A stretch of 64,000 nucleotides of DNA from Dactylorhiza incarnata (GCA_033032865.1 JAWHQI010000257.1:310001-374000); one strand, 5' to 3'. Positions 41,264 to 52,454 are shown, counted from the first letter of the stretch. Numbers and translations: made by a program. The notes: generated from the letters alone by a model not told the origin.

Positions 41264-42825
41264 GGGATCGGATTGAGAGCTTCTTCTCCTGGCTCCGATT
41301 CTACTGAGAAGTCAGCCAGGAAGTCTGCCACTGCCTGGGCCTTGATCGCTACCCGGGGTGAGAAGGAAATGTCGAACTCGCTGAGTTCTACCGACCATTT
41401 CGCTAATCTCCCAGAATGTTCCACTCCCTCTAGGACATTTCGGAGAGGATGATCAGTAACAACCCGAATGAAGTGAGCTTGAACGTAAGGCCGGAGCTTC
41501 CGCGCCGACACCACCAGGGCGAAAGCAAGCTTCTCCAAGATCGGATATTTCAGCTCCGCCTTCTTCAACACCTGACTGACATAGTAGATGGGTAGCTTCT
41601 TCCTTCTTTCCTCTCGGACCAATACGGAACTCACTGCTTCTGCTCCTACTCCCAGGTAGATGAGCAGGTCTTCGCCTTCCTTTGGGATCTGAAGGAGAGG
41701 TGTCTGAGTCAACTGCTCCTTCAATCTTTCGAACGCCGTCTCGCATCCTTTGGACCACTCGAAGCTTTCGGTTTTGCGGAGTGTCTTGAAGAATGGAGAG
41801 CACTTCTCTTCGGCCTTTGAAAGGAAGCGGCTAAGACCCGCCAGCCTTCCTGTCAACCTTTGGACCTCCTTCATCGTCTTCGGAGACGGCATCTCCAGGA
41901 TCGCCCTAACCTTGTCGGGGTTAGGCTCTACTCCCTCAGGGGTACGGAGATGCCCCAGGAACTTCCCTCTTCCAGCTCCGAAGGCGCATTTCGCTGGATT
42001 GAGTCGCATCGTGAATTTCCTCAGCGTCGCGAAGGTCTCCACCAGATCGGCCACGTGTTCCTGGACGCTCTTGCTTTTGATTAAGAGGTCGTCCACGTAC
42101 ACTTCCAGATTCCTCCCCTTTTGCCCTTTGAAGATGTGGTCCATCATCCGCTGGTAGGTGGCTCCTGCATTCTTCAAACCGAAGGGCATCATCTTGTAGC
42201 AGTAGCAACCATCATCAGTGATGAAGGAGACATCGCGGCAATCGGGGGGATGCATCCGGATCTGGTGATATCCTGAAAACGCATCAAGGAAACTCATCAC
42301 AGAAAAACCGACGGCTGAATCAACCAGCGCGTCGATTCGAGGCAGGGGATAACAATCCTTCGGGCAACTTTTATTCAATAAAGAGAAGTCCACACACATT
42401 CTCCAGCTGCCTACAGCCTTCTTAACCATTACAATATTGGAGACCCAGCCTGGGTACTGGATCTCCGACACAAAACCTGCATCCAGCAACTTCTTCACCT
42501 CTTCACGGATAGGTCCGGCCAACACGGTGGCGATGGACCTCTTCTTCTGGCGGACGGGCTTCACCGCGGGGTCGAGGTTGAGTTGGTGGCAAGCAACCTC
42601 TGGGTCGATCCCGAGCATCTCAGCAGCACTCCAGGCGAAGACGTCAATGTTATCTTGCAGGCACGTTGCCATCTCCACCTTCTCGATGACCTTCAGCGAT
42701 CCGCCGATCTTCAGCAGCCCCGATACTCCCGCTGCGGAGAGTACCTCGATCTCCTCCACCTCTTCGGACGCCTCCAGCCGGGTCGTGCCTCCAGTTACCC
42801 TCTCGAACTCCTCCGCGTCAGCCAT
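41216..42825 (-). CDS. Inner Tat: reverse transcriptase and first RNase H
   Basis: In frame with gag and protease but cut from them by stops. RT shows MCVDFSLLNKSCPKD, MSFLDAFSGYHQI, MMPFGLKNAGATYQRMMD and the catalytic YVDDLLIKS, all intact. RNase H follows (LLIYLGVGAEAVSSVLV with a Gly at the usual Asp position, LEKLAFALVVSARKLRPY, ADFLADF). This first RNase H is probably weakened, as is common in Tat elements that carry a second one. The frame enters the second RNase H (WKMFVDGASGKSF), then is lost at the C7 run near 41218. The codons beyond that (to 41116) are not native. Confidence 0.9.
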
Positions 42826-43878
42826 CTAGCTGATGGTGCTAACCGAGCTGAGGTCGCACTCGCGGGCGGCTCTTGGATCGCTCCTGATCCTCACCTGGAC
42901 GTCCCCTTGGCAATACTTGAGGCACTGATGGTACGAGGATGGGACGACCTTGAAGGTGTTGAGAAGTGGCCTCCCAAAGATGGCCTTGTAGCAGCTTGGG
43001 GCGTCCACGATGACGAAACGGCATTGGAGAGGGGTGCCCCCGAGTGTTACAAGGAGATCTACTCCTCCATCCACCTATTGCTTCTTTCCGGAGAAGCCAA
43101 AGAGAGGACCATCTGGCTTTCGAACCCTTCCTGCGCCGACTCCCAGCCCGTCAAACGTCTTCTTAAAGATGACGTTTACGGAACTACCGTTATCGATCAG
43201 GATTCGATCAATGGTAAAGTCTTCTACGGCAGCCTGGATGACGAGGGCGTCATGAAAGGGGTTCTCATTCCCTAGCATGTCTTCTTCGGAGAAGGTGATC
43301 TCCTCCAACGGGGGCGGTGCCTGTGAGGTCGAAGCGACGCTCCTTCGATAGATTTGATGGAGACTTCCCTTGCGGGAAGCTCCTATCCCAGCACCCCCGT
43401 GGATCACCCCCACTCCTCTACCTCCTGGGGCCACTTCTCCTCGACCTCCGTGGTCGACTCGGTCCTCGTTCCTTCTTCGGCCGGCGTCCTGAACCGCCGA
43501 CTGCTCGACCGGAGCTTCTATTCTCCGCTGCTCTCCTCCTGCCTCTCCTGCTGCCAGCCTTCTTCTGGCTTCCCAAAAGTCCGGGCAGGCCATCGTGCCA
43601 TGCCCTTCCACCTGGTGGAGTTCACAGTAGAGGGGAACCTCCTCTACCTGTGGCCTCCTCTGCTTCTTATTCTTCCAGCACTGGCGGTTGCCACGCCTGG
43701 CGACCGCCATGGCTTCCTCCCTTCTTCTCTCCTGGCGTCCCTCTGGCCTGTCGTAACGCCTTCTCTCCGGGGATCTCCTTCCCGGCTCCTGACGTTGGGG
43801 TCCCCTGGCCGGCTTCCACGGTGGCCGGTAAGCGGGGACTTGGTAGCGTCTTTCTTCCTCCCGACGCTCTGGGGCCAC
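42826..43878 (-). CDS. Inner Tat: Gag C-terminus and aspartic protease
   Basis: One frame with stops at 43075-43077 (TAG) and 42826-42828 (TAG; H has TGG there). The basic Arg/Glu-rich N-part and CELHQVEGHGTMAC (a CxxH-x-C knuckle-like motif) are Gag. The protease is LIDNGSSVNVIF, the D-N-G variant of the usual D-S/T-G, followed by CRFVIVDAPSCYKAIFGRP. It would cleave the polyprotein in the particle. The Asn in the active-site triplet is also present in H (VDNGSSINVIF), so it is normal for this family. Confidence 0.85.
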
Positions 43879-43953
43879 GATGAGCCTCCTCTCCTCGTTC
43901 CTTCTCGGCTCCTCCCTCCTGGGCTCTCTTTCTCTCCTCTCCTCTCTGCCTCT

Positions 43954-44742
43954 TCATTCTGGCTTCCGCTTTTCTGCCCTCCTGGGCTCTTCCTTCTTCC
44001 TCTTCTCGGGGGGACTTTCCTCCTCCTCCTCTTCCTCGTCTTCCTTGGTCACTCGGGTGAGCCTGGCTAGGAAGCCGCGGTTGGAAGCTTCACCCTGGAC
44101 GAACTGGTTGGTCCTTTCGATGAGGTTGGCGTAGGAGTAGGGAGGATTCCTACCGATCTCTAACTTAAAGAGGCCCTCGCGGAGGCCGAAGGTTAGGGCC
44201 AACCGCAGGGTGTGACCATCCACCTCCTGGATGTGTAACACCTCTTCCTGGAAGCGATCGATGTAGTCCCCCAGCGTTTCTTTTGGCCCCTGGGTCAGAT
44301 GGAAAAGGGCCGTAGCCTCCTTCTTCAACTTCTTTGCTGTGGCGAACCGCATGTTCAGCCCCCGACAAAGGTCTTCAAAGCAGTAGATGGAGCCTTCCGG
44401 CAACTGGTGAAACCAGTCCCTTGCCTTCCCTCGGAGGGAAATAGCGAACAGCCTACACTTGAAGGCGTCCGACATGGTCCGAAGAGAAGCGGCATCCTCG
44501 AACCACTGGATATGACGGATAGGGTCCTCTCTCCCCGAGTAGTAATTCATCAAGGGATCTCTGAACCCCTCCGGCACTGGCGCGACGAGGATCTCCTCGC
44601 AGAACGGGCTCCTCCCCCCTATCTGGCGACGATCATCATCTGGTCGAGTATCTCCCCCATACTCGCTCACCTGGCGAGTATGATAAAATCTCGCCTGCTC
44701 GTCCTCCTCGCGGAAACGAGTTCCTCCAGGTCCTTGAGACAC
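43954..44742 (-). CDS. Inner Tat: Gag (Retrotrans_gag)
   Basis: The capsid domain is clear: FRDPLMNYYSGREDPIRHIQ, FKCRLFAISLRGKARDWF, ATALFHLTQGPKETLGDYI, ALTFGLREGLFKLEIGRNPP. A Glu-rich stretch follows (KEDEEEEEEESPPEK). It ends at a TGA (43954-43956) in frame with the next ORF. The open frame extends upstream of the nominal ATG to about 44886, up to a TGA at 44887-44889, so the real start is probably further 5'. Gene order and family place it in the cytoplasmic particle. Confidence 0.9.
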   Translation of the reverse strand: MSQGPGGTRFREEDEQARFYHTRQVSEYGGDTRPDDDRRQIGGRSPFCEEILVAPVPEGFRDPLMNYYSGREDPIRHIQWFEDAASLRTMSDAFKCRLFAISLRGKARDWFHQLPEGSIYCFEDLCRGLNMRFATAKKLKKEATALFHLTQGPKETLGDYIDRFQEEVLHIQEVDGHTLRLALTFGLREGLFKLEIGRNPPYSYANLIERTNQFVQGEASNRGFLARLTRVTKEDEEEEEEESPPEKRKKEEPRRAEKRKPE

Positions 44743-45044
44743 TTGCAGACCAAACTGCGACTTCCTCGGCCGCTCAAACTCTTCGACGTGCGCCTTCCCT
44801 GCTCGCTGAGTGCGAGCACCTTCCTCGGACGGGCCCGGGCGATGAGGCGAGGTCGCCGTTCCTTCCGTGCGAGGTAGGAGAGCCGCTCACATGGTGAATT
44901 CCATCCTTTGCGCGAATTCTTCGAAGACAGCCAACGATACGAACTCGCCGCCTCTAGCCGAGTTTCCCCCCACCTCCTCGTGGTCGCTAGCTACTACCAT
45001 CTCACTTTTCTACCAGACTTTCTTCCTCTGGCCGCGGTCCACGC
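44743..45044 (-). other. Inner Tat leader with short upstream ORF
   Basis: From the primer site a short ORF (start near 44990) of about 35 codons ends ...FAQRMEFTM then TGA (44887-44889). Gag sequence follows in the same frame. Element H has a similar short stretch ending ...FARRIEELDFM then TGA (50439-50441). The sequence around the stop, ATGTGAGY, also looks like a splice donor. Confidence 0.5.
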
Positions 45045-45058
45045 TCACCGCACCAAAG
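45045..45058 (-). other. Primer-binding site of inner Tat
   Basis: The minus strand reads CTTTGGTGCGGTGAGC right after the LTR end. It is shared in form with element H (TTGGTGCGTTGAGC). The tRNA is not assigned. Confidence 0.6.
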
Positions 45059-45722
45059 TGTTGACGCCAGGAAAATCCTGACCTCAAAATTCGAACCGAT
45101 GCAGCCGGAGGCTACTCGCCCAGCAGCCCAACGAGATGGCTTGGCTGGCGACTACGACGGAGCTAGAAGAGCAACTAACAGGACCCCAGGTGCTGTGGCA
45201 GGGAGGTCCCACCACGTACCCAGAAGCTCCGAAGAGACTTCCCCTCCAAGACCAAAAAATGGCCGAGCAGGGTACAAGGAAGGCACCGACTTGGCTAGTA
45301 CCGGGAGTAGCGGCCAAGTGTGACAGGTTCCAGGATGTAAGAGGCTGGTTTCGAAAGCTCAAGTCCAGGTGCCAATCCAAGTACCCCTGGGGTCCTATTT
45401 ATAGGAAAACCAAGGGGTAGGGGGTTTTATAGCCCAGCCACTGCCCGGCGACTAGCGATATTGAGGCGATCTCCCCGGGCAAATGGGCGAGTATCACCTA
45501 TGGTCGCCACCTTTTGGCGAGTATCCGGGCTACTCGCACGAGTGCACCCCTACTCGCCTAGGTTGTCTTCTGCTCCTATGCTTGACGAACTCTCCCATTA
45601 TGCCTGATGGCTGACTTTATCTTGGTATCTCGAACTGTTGACTGTCGTATTGACTCTTTGACTTTGACCTCTGTCTACGTGGCCTTGGGTGGGTCCTACC
45701 CTTGGAGAATGAGGGTTGTACA
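45059..45722 (-). repeat. 5' LTR of inner Tat (664 bp)
   Basis: Minus strand TGTACAACCCTCATT...CCTGGCGTCAACA. TATA box (TATAAATA, minus) at 45403-45396. It carries five GCGAGTA/TACTCGC motifs. Confidence 0.92.
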
Positions 45723-45727
45723 TCTCT

Positions 45728-46505
45728 GATAAGCGATTTAGAAAGGTTAAAGTTAAGCTCGGGATCATCAATCTGTAGATCGACTCTAGCACAGCTAATC
45801 ATCTCCCCCGATTGGTTGCAGAAGATTCAAGAAGGGCGGCAAAATGAAGAATGGAGAAAGATGGTGAAGTCCTTGGTGGAGAAACCACAATCCAAATTTC
45901 ATATTGATGATCATAATGTCTTGCGATGTGGGAATCAATATGGGATCCCTCCTATTGATGATATTCGAAGACAACTACTGAAGGAATCACATCAGTCCAA
46001 ACTCTCTATCCATCCCGGTGCCACAAAAATGTATCATGATTTAAAGATGAATTTTTGGTGGCCGGGCATGAAAGTGGATGTTGCAAGGTTTGTGCAACAA
46101 TGCCTAACATGTCAACAGGTAAAGACTGATCACCATCAACCAGGAGGCATACTTCAACCACTACCAATCCCTACTTGGAAATGGGAAGACATATCAATGG
46201 ATTTGGTAGTAGGACTTCCAAAAACGTCGATCGGAAATGATGCAATCTGGGTAATCGTCGATAGACTCACCAAATCAGCCCACTTTTTACCAATAAGAGT
46301 AAGCGAATCCATGTCAAGATTAGCCCAGAAATACATCGACCGCATCGTAGCCTTGCACGGAGTTCTAGTAACAATTGTATCTGACCGAGATCCGAGATTC
46401 ACTTCAAGATTCTGGAAAGCATTTCAGGAGGCTCTAGGAACACGACTCAATTTCAGTACTGCTTATCACCCTCAAACAGATGGACAGACTGAAAGAACGA
46501 TCTAA
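45728..46505 (+). CDS. Element G: integrase N-terminal and catalytic part
   Basis: G's coding sequence resumes straight after the TCTCT TSD (SDLERLKLSS). The zinc finger (HQSKLSIHPGATKMYHDL, CLTCQQVK) and catalytic residues (ISMDLVVGLP, VSDRDPRFTSRFW, TDGQTERT) are present. A TAA at 46503-46505 interrupts it just after the catalytic Glu; the next ORF starts immediately in the same frame. Together with RT at 19354-20832 this was one polyprotein before the Tat insertion. Confidence 0.92.
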
Positions 46506-47240
46506 ATGCTTGAGGATTTATTGAGAATGTGTGTCCTAGAATTCGGCGGAAGCTGGGAACAACACCTTCCTATGGTACAATTCACTTATAACAATAGTTA
46601 CCATTCGAGTATTCAAATGGCACCATATGAAGCTCTATACGGAAGAAGATGTCGAACTCCTATATGTTGGTTTGAAGTTGGAGAGAAGACTATGTTAGGG
46701 CCACAATTGATAGAAGACTCTCAGAAGGTTATCAAAGTAGTCAGAGATCGACTTCGGATCGCTCAAGATAGGCAAAAGAAGTACTACGATAAGAAGCATC
46801 GCGATGTGGACTTTCAGATTGGAGAACATGTATTCTTGAAGGTAAAGCCAGGACCATACATCAAAAGATTTGGGAGCAGTGGCAAACTAAAACCAAGATA
46901 TATTGGTCCATTTGAGATACTAGACAAAATTGGACCAGTTGCGTATCTACTAGCATTACCCCCGATTATGAGTGGAATACATAATGTATTCCATGTATCA
47001 ATGGTAAGACGATACATCTATGATCTATCACATATCATCCAGTTCGATACAGAGATGTTAGAAGCACATCCAAACCTCTCATATGAAGCTATCCCAGATC
47101 AAGTCATAGACCGCAAGGAAAAGCAACTAAGGAGCAAAACAATACCAATAGTAAAAGTTATTTGGAAAGGATGGTCAGCAGAAGAAGCGACAAGGGAGCT
47201 CGAAGAAGATATGCAGAAGAGATACCCTGACCTATTTTGA
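46506..47240 (+). CDS. Element G: integrase C-terminus with chromodomain-like end
   Basis: In frame with the preceding part. It contains YNNSYHSSIQMAPYEALYG, then the GPF/Y module (LKPRYIGPFEIL, VFHVSMVRRY), then a short chromodomain-like end (IPIVKVIWKGWSAEEATREL, EEDMQKRYPDLF). In chromoviruses this end can direct insertion toward marked chromatin. The aromatic cage residues are only partly recognisable, so targeting is uncertain. Confidence 0.9.
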   Translation: MLEDLLRMCVLEFGGSWEQHLPMVQFTYNNSYHSSIQMAPYEALYGRRCRTPICWFEVGEKTMLGPQLIEDSQKVIKVVRDRLRIAQDRQKKYYDKKHRDVDFQIGEHVFLKVKPGPYIKRFGSSGKLKPRYIGPFEILDKIGPVAYLLALPPIMSGIHNVFHVSMVRRYIYDLSHIIQFDTEMLEAHPNLSYEAIPDQVIDRKEKQLRSKTIPIVKVIWKGWSAEEATRELEEDMQKRYPDLF

Positions 47241-47265
47241 GGTAACAATTTTCGAGGACGAAATT

Positions 47266-47283
47266 TTTGTAAGGGAGGGAGAT
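47266..47283 (+). other. Polypurine tract of G
   Basis: TGTAAGGGAGGGAGAT directly before the 3' LTR start. Confidence 0.85.
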
Positions 47284-47633
47284 TGTAATATCCCGTGTTT
47301 ATATAATCTAAATAAAAGTAATTAACTATACAACAAATCTGAATTTCACAAAATAGAGTCCACAGTTAGGTTCAGAAGGTCAAAAAACCTTAGAATCGAC
47401 ATATTATTTGCTAAAATATGAGATTATTAGGAAAAACACGATTTTCGGCGCAACCGACACGAATTTCGAGAAACGGAGAAATTGAGCAAGAATTTTTAAG
47501 AATTTGAGAAAACCGAGCCTGAATTTGGAATCAGGATGTCGAAAAACCCCAGAGTAGGTAAATTCATTTTTTTCACGTGGCGACATGCATAGACGCCACT
47601 TGGCGACGTATATGGCCGCCACGTGGTGACACG

Positions 47634-48705
47634 CAGGGGCGGATCCAAGGGGGGGCCGGCGGGGGCCCGGGCCCCCCCAAGAATTTTGCAAAAATATTAG
47701 GAGATTTGGATTCCTCTCGTCGAGCTAATGAATTTTGACTACTTACACGTCAAAAACGGTGTCCGAATGAGGGAGAAATGCCTCCGAGAAGATGAAGATT
47801 TTCATTTTTTTTTACGAGAGAAAAACGATGCTTGACCCCCCTTCTACGAAGTCGCTGCCATTTTGATCCGCCCTGTTTCGATTCCCGCAAGCGTGCAGCG
47901 GCCTCTACGCCAGTAGATGAGCACAAAAATATTTGCATCGTCTACAGCAAGAACGTCGACGCCTCCCAGCATATATAGCCGACGTGTCCGTTCCCTGCAT
48001 CTGCCATCTCCTGTGCCTCCACGATCCTTATCGTCGTCGACGAAAACATCCATTTGGTAAACGACACATTTGTCAAGGGAAAGTAACAACATATTATCAA
48101 AAATAGAGGGCTTTTTTATCAAAAATGTAATTGTAATTTGTATATTGAAATAACATCAATATGATTGTTTGTCTCGTTTTTTTTATTAAAAATAGAGGGT
48201 TTTTTTTATCAAAAATGCATTTTTATATTTAATATATTACAAACAACAACAACAACAACAACACTCAAGTCTTTATCCCACTATAGTGGGGTCGGCTATA
48301 TGGATCCTTTGTCGAACTTCTACCATCTTAGTCGAGCTTCTCGCATCTTCTCTGCAATTGGTGCTACTCCTGTCATATCCCTGATACATTCATTCAAAAT
48401 TTTAACCAGTCTCGTGTGCCCACACATACTCCTATGCATTCTCATCTCCGCAACTCCCATTTTTTGCTCATTTACACAATTCACTGCCCAACACTCAGAA
48501 CCATAGAGCATCGCTGGTCTAATTGCAGTACGATAAAACTTGCCTTTAAGTTTTAATGATACTTTGCGATCACATAAGATCCCTGACGCGCCTCTCCACT
48601 TCAACCAACCCGCTTTGATTTTATATTTAATACAATATATTAAAAAAATTTTGCTTCATCTTTTGATTGGGCCCCCCCTAATCAAAATTCCTGGATCCGC
48701 CCCTG
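47634..48705. mobile_element. Non-autonomous hAT element, 1072 bp, 8-bp TSD
   Basis: Ends CAGGGGCGGATCCA and TGGATCCGCCCCTG are inverted repeats, a well-known plant hAT terminus. The 8-bp TSD GTGACACG is perfect (47626-47633, 48706-48713). No transposase is visible. It has a G/C run near each end (GGGCCCCCCC) and a LINE fragment inside. Confidence 0.92.
48235..48618 (-). mobile_element. LINE (RTE-like) 3' fragment inside the hAT element
   Basis: On the minus strand it encodes the end of a non-LTR reverse transcriptase (YGSECWAVN, KMGVAEMRMHRSMCGHTR, VAPIAEKMREARLRW), about 94 codons (48604-48320). It then has CCCCACTATAGTGGG and ends in a (TTG)n tail, read as ACAACAACA at 48241-48263 on plus. 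A 14-bp target duplication TTTTATATTTAATA flanks it (48221-48234, 48619-48632). It is 5'-truncated, as is usual for LINEs. Confidence 0.85.
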
Positions 48706-50518
48706 GTGACACGTGGCTTCGTGCATGACCGCCGTGTGGCGACATGCATGGATGCCATATGGAAATGTGCATGGCTGCCATTTGGCGCCACATGGCGCCT
48801 CTATAGTTTCATGACCACCATATGGCGACACGTGTCACCTCCGGAGAGCAAGTAAAGAGCGATTTGTTTTTTTGGACTTTCCGGGAGTTCTAGAACTCGG
48901 ATTTAAGTGATTTCAGTGGCGTTTGAAAACTACTATAAATATGGATCCAATGAAAGTATTCATTCATTCCAGATCCATTCAGTTTTGGGGAAATCAAGAG
49001 AGAGAGTGAGAGAGAGGAGAGAGAGGATAGAGAAAGTATAAAAATTCTGCCAAAATTGTGGGAGATCTTTGGGAGAAGTTCTAGAGCTAGAGTTCGACTT
49101 TGGATTCTATTTAGTTGTTGCAGAAGTGCCGTCAAAACCCCGTCAAAGTAATAGTCATGGTGCAGAGTACTGCGGAAGCGCTGCTAAAATCCTGAGCAAG
49201 AAGCAAGAAGACTGAGGTAGGTGGAAAATAATGCAATACGTATATGTTACGTTAGTATTCAGTAATGTGATAATTAACAGTCTTTATGTTGAAATAATGC
49301 CGAAGTTATGACATAAATCAGTTAATATACAAAAATAATGATGAACTTCTGATAAACGTAACGAGGGGTGGAATTACGTGTATTCACGTAATAATGATGT
49401 CCCGAGTTCTCGTGCATACATATTAACAACATGAAATTGTGTATTCTGGAAATATGAAATTCTAAAAAATATTATATACAAATACTTGTGATGTCAAAAT
49501 TTAACTTGCTCAATTGATGTCTAGGAAAGTGGTTAGGGGTGAGCCAGTATCCCCCGAAAGGAAGGTGATGTATAACGGTACATTGTGCGACCACTGACCT
49601 TACACTTACCTGGCCAATATGCTAGTTAAATGAGAATAACACGTTACTTAAATATGATATACAAATAAATGATGTGTATGATTATGTTAGCCCAGTATTT
49701 GGCTCACCCTACCCGGGTCCCCTGCTATGTGAGGGGAACATCTCGGGAGTAGAGCTCCCAATCCGGCAAAATTAGCCACTTGCAATCCGCATGTGGAGTA
49801 TCGAGCCCACAGTGTTTTGTCTGAGGACCCTTATATCATGAGAGTGGCACTCCTTCTGGGCTTAGCTAGCCAAAAATCTGTATTGTGTGGCGTACCGCCT
49901 GCAAGTGAACGAGCCCTCCGGTTTGTCCGACCGGCGTACTGTAAGTGCTAACTAGTAAATCAAATATTTTCGATATAAAAATAAATGAGTTTTACAAACA
50001 AATTAAATGAATATCTAGTGATGTGCTACTCTTCTGTTGTAATTGCATTTTGCTTAAAACATGTGCATACATATATATGTTGTGTTATTCTGTCAGGGTG
50101 AGTCAGAATGCTCACCAGCCTACTTATATTTTTAGGTACCAATGATGATATGGGCGCCAGTGGGCAGTGAGGATGACTACTATGTTTTGAGTTTACTATG
50201 TAAATGAAAATGTTATATCCAATCTGCTGATGTACATGTAAACTTTTATATAAATAAAATATGTTGGTTTTGTTGATTTCGCTCTAGAAATGTGTAACCA
50301 TAAAATGATCCTTACCTCACATTTACTGTTCCCGCCTAGTTAACTCGAGCTTACCGGGCCAGGGTGTGACAGAGTGAGTATGTGACAAAGGAGGACTTCA
50401 ATGACTTCGCCCGGAGGATCGAGGAGCTAGACTTTATGTGAGTAGTGTTGGTTCCTCCCGTTGAGGTGACGAAGACCTCACCAGTTCACCCCCTTAGAGG
50501 ACGGCGAGCCGTCCAGGC

Positions 50519-51448
50519 GTGTGGGTAAGGAGGTCACGGCAGAAGAGTCGGAGTGACTTGTGCAATCACGGTATATATCTCCTGACGAGCTCGCGGGGAA
50601 TCCAGTTCTGTGAAGTGGAGAATCCAGCAAGTTACCAGGGAACTCGCAAGGGCGAGTTGGGCGCATCTTGCCAACTCGCGGTTGGTCGGCATGGTGGGAG
50701 GAGCTCATTCTGCGATGAAGTCTTGTTGGGTCCAGTCCCGAAAGGGTTTAGGGAGCTCACCCTGAGTTATTACTCAGGAAAGGATGATCTAATCCACCAC
50801 CTGCAATGGTTCAAGGACGTGGTCTCGATCCGAAACATGACCAATACGTTCAAGTGCAGGTTCTTTGCCATCACCTTCCACGGGAAGCCGAGAGACTGGT
50901 TCCATCAGTTGCCAGGAGGTTTCATCTATAACTTCGAGGACGTGCATCGAAGGCTGGCGCTACGGTTTGCAACCTCAAAGAAAAGGAGGAAGAAGGAGGA
51001 AACTGCTCTCTTCCATCTGACGCAGGGAGTCCACGAGACTCTGGGGCATTATATCAATCGCTTTCAAGAAGAGGTCCTCGACATCCAGGAGGGGGACGAA
51101 TATACTCTTCAGCTAGCGCTCACGTTCGGCTTTAGGGAAGGCCTCTTCAAGCTGGAGATCAGTCGAGATCCCCCAATTTCCTATAAAGAGTTGATTGATA
51201 TGGCGAACAAGTTTATCCAGGGAGAGGCGATGAATTGCAACTTCTTGTCCAAGCTAACCAGGCTAACAAAGGATGAGGAAGAGGAGACCTCCGGGCAGAG
51301 CAAGAAGATGGAGGCGAGGAAGCAGGAAGGGAAGAAGTATGAAGAAAGAAGGCAGGAAGAGCCAAGTAGGATAGATGAGCCAAGATGGCCAGAGGTGAGG
51401 AGGCCATTCGAAGTTCCTGAGAATCGAGGGCCAGAGAGGAGGTTCTAG
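50519..51448 (+). pseudogene. Element H: Gag remnant
   Basis: Residues about 65-260 align along their whole length with the inner Tat Gag (FRELTLSYYSGKDDLIHHLQ, FKCRFFAITFHGKPRDWF, TALFHLTQGVHETLGHYI, ALTFGFREGLFKLEI). The first 60 or so residues are out of the native frame. A Lys/Glu/Arg-rich end follows, closed at 51448. Non-functional in this context. Confidence 0.88.
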
Positions 51449-51665
51449 GCTCTTTTTAATAGGTCGTCGTGGAGGCCAGTACCCCAACAGGTGGATCCAG
51501 GAAGAAGGTTCTCTCTTGAGAGCAGGAACAACTACAACCCGCAATAAAAGGCATCCAGGAGGAGGACAAAGAGAGGCAATGACGCTCGCCAGGCAGGGTA
51601 ATCGACGGCAAAGAAGACTTCACCAGAGGAGGAACCAAACATGATTATTTCCCCTGTATTGCGAG

Positions 51666-52454
51666 TTGCACCAGGAAGAGGGGCATGACACTATTACTTG
51701 CGCGGAGTTCTTGGAAGCCAGGCTGAGAGCCGTAGAAGGAGGAGCAGGAGGAGAGGATCAGAGGCAAGTGGCTCCTGTTGAGGCGGAGAAGGTTCATGCT
51801 TCGGCCCGTAGGAAGAATGAAGACATGATTGATCTAGGAGGCCGCGAAGGAGTGGGCGTCATCCACGGAGGAGCGGGGTTAGTAACTTCCCACAAGGAAA
51901 GTCTCCATACCATCTATCGCAGGAGTGTCGCTTCGACCTCCTAAGCGCCTCACCCGGTGGAAGAGATCGCATTCTCGGAGGAAGATATATCGGGGAATGA
52001 GAACCCCTTTCATGATGCCTTGGTTATCCAGGCAGTGATCGAGAACTTCATCGTCGCTCGGATCCGGGTGGACAATGGGAGCTCGATCAACGTCATCTTC
52101 AAGAAAGCATTGGATGGGTTGGAGGTGGAAGCAAGCAGGGTGATAGATTCAGATGGTCCCCTCTTTGGATTCTCAGGAGAGAGTAAGGAGGTGGAAGGAG
52201 GAGTGAAATTGTTGGTAACACTCGGCAGAACGTCAAAGAAGTGCAGGTTCATCATCGTCGACGCGCTGAGTTACTATAGTGCAATCTTCTGGAGATCGCT
52301 CATAAACTTCTTCATGGTCGTTCCATCCTCATACCACCAGTGCCTCAAGTATTGCCAGAGAGACTTGCAGATAAGGATCAGGAGTGATCCTAGAATAGCT
52401 AGAGAATGCTACTTAAGTGTTGTGAGCACCATTAGCTGGATGGAGGAGGAATAG
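51666..52454 (+). pseudogene. Element H: Gag end and protease remnant
   Basis: HQEEGHDTITCAEF matches the inner Tat knuckle region. A stop at about 51945 separates it from the protease (RVDNGSSINVIFKKALDGLE, CRFIIVDALSYYSAIF). It ends STISWMEEE then TAG. Its TGG here shows that the TAG in the inner Tat at 42826 is a derived change. Confidence 0.85.

Larger units (their letters stand above)
21087..45722 (-). mobile_element. Tat-lineage Ty3/gypsy element inside G (minus strand)
   Basis: TSD TCTCT on both sides. The 5' LTR (45722-45059), primer site, gag, protease, RT, RNase H, a second (archaeal-type) RNase H, integrase, repeat-rich tail, two plus-strand accessory genes and the 3' LTR lie in order on the minus strand. 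The 3' LTR is split by Athila into 33918-33539 and 21371-21087. Without Athila the element is about 12.5 kb. A second RNase H and antisense extra ORFs are known hallmarks of the Tat group. Pol contains five in-frame stops and one frameshift. Confidence 0.92.
15814..50371 (+). mobile_element. Chromovirus-type Ty3/gypsy element G (holds nested Tat and Athila)
   Basis: TSD GAGTG at 15809-15813 and 50372-50376. It has long LTRs (15814-17807 and 47284-50371), an initiator-Met primer site, gag-PR-RT-RNaseH-IN in gypsy order, a chromodomain-like C-terminus and a purine tract (47266-47283) before the 3' LTR. The coding region is split at 21087 by the inner Tat element, with TCTCT duplicated on both sides (21082-21086, 45723-45727). 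G itself sits in the leader/gag region of H. Lineage: probably Tekay/Del-like from gene order and LTR length, not proven. Confidence 0.9.
47284..50371 (+). repeat. 3' LTR of element G, interrupted by a hAT element
   Basis: Same ends as the 5' LTR. Without the hAT insertion and its 8-bp TSD it is 2008 bp, against 1994 bp for the 5' LTR. It keeps the forward orientation of the segment that is inverted in the 5' LTR (49209-49255). TATA box at 48934-48941. Confidence 0.92.
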
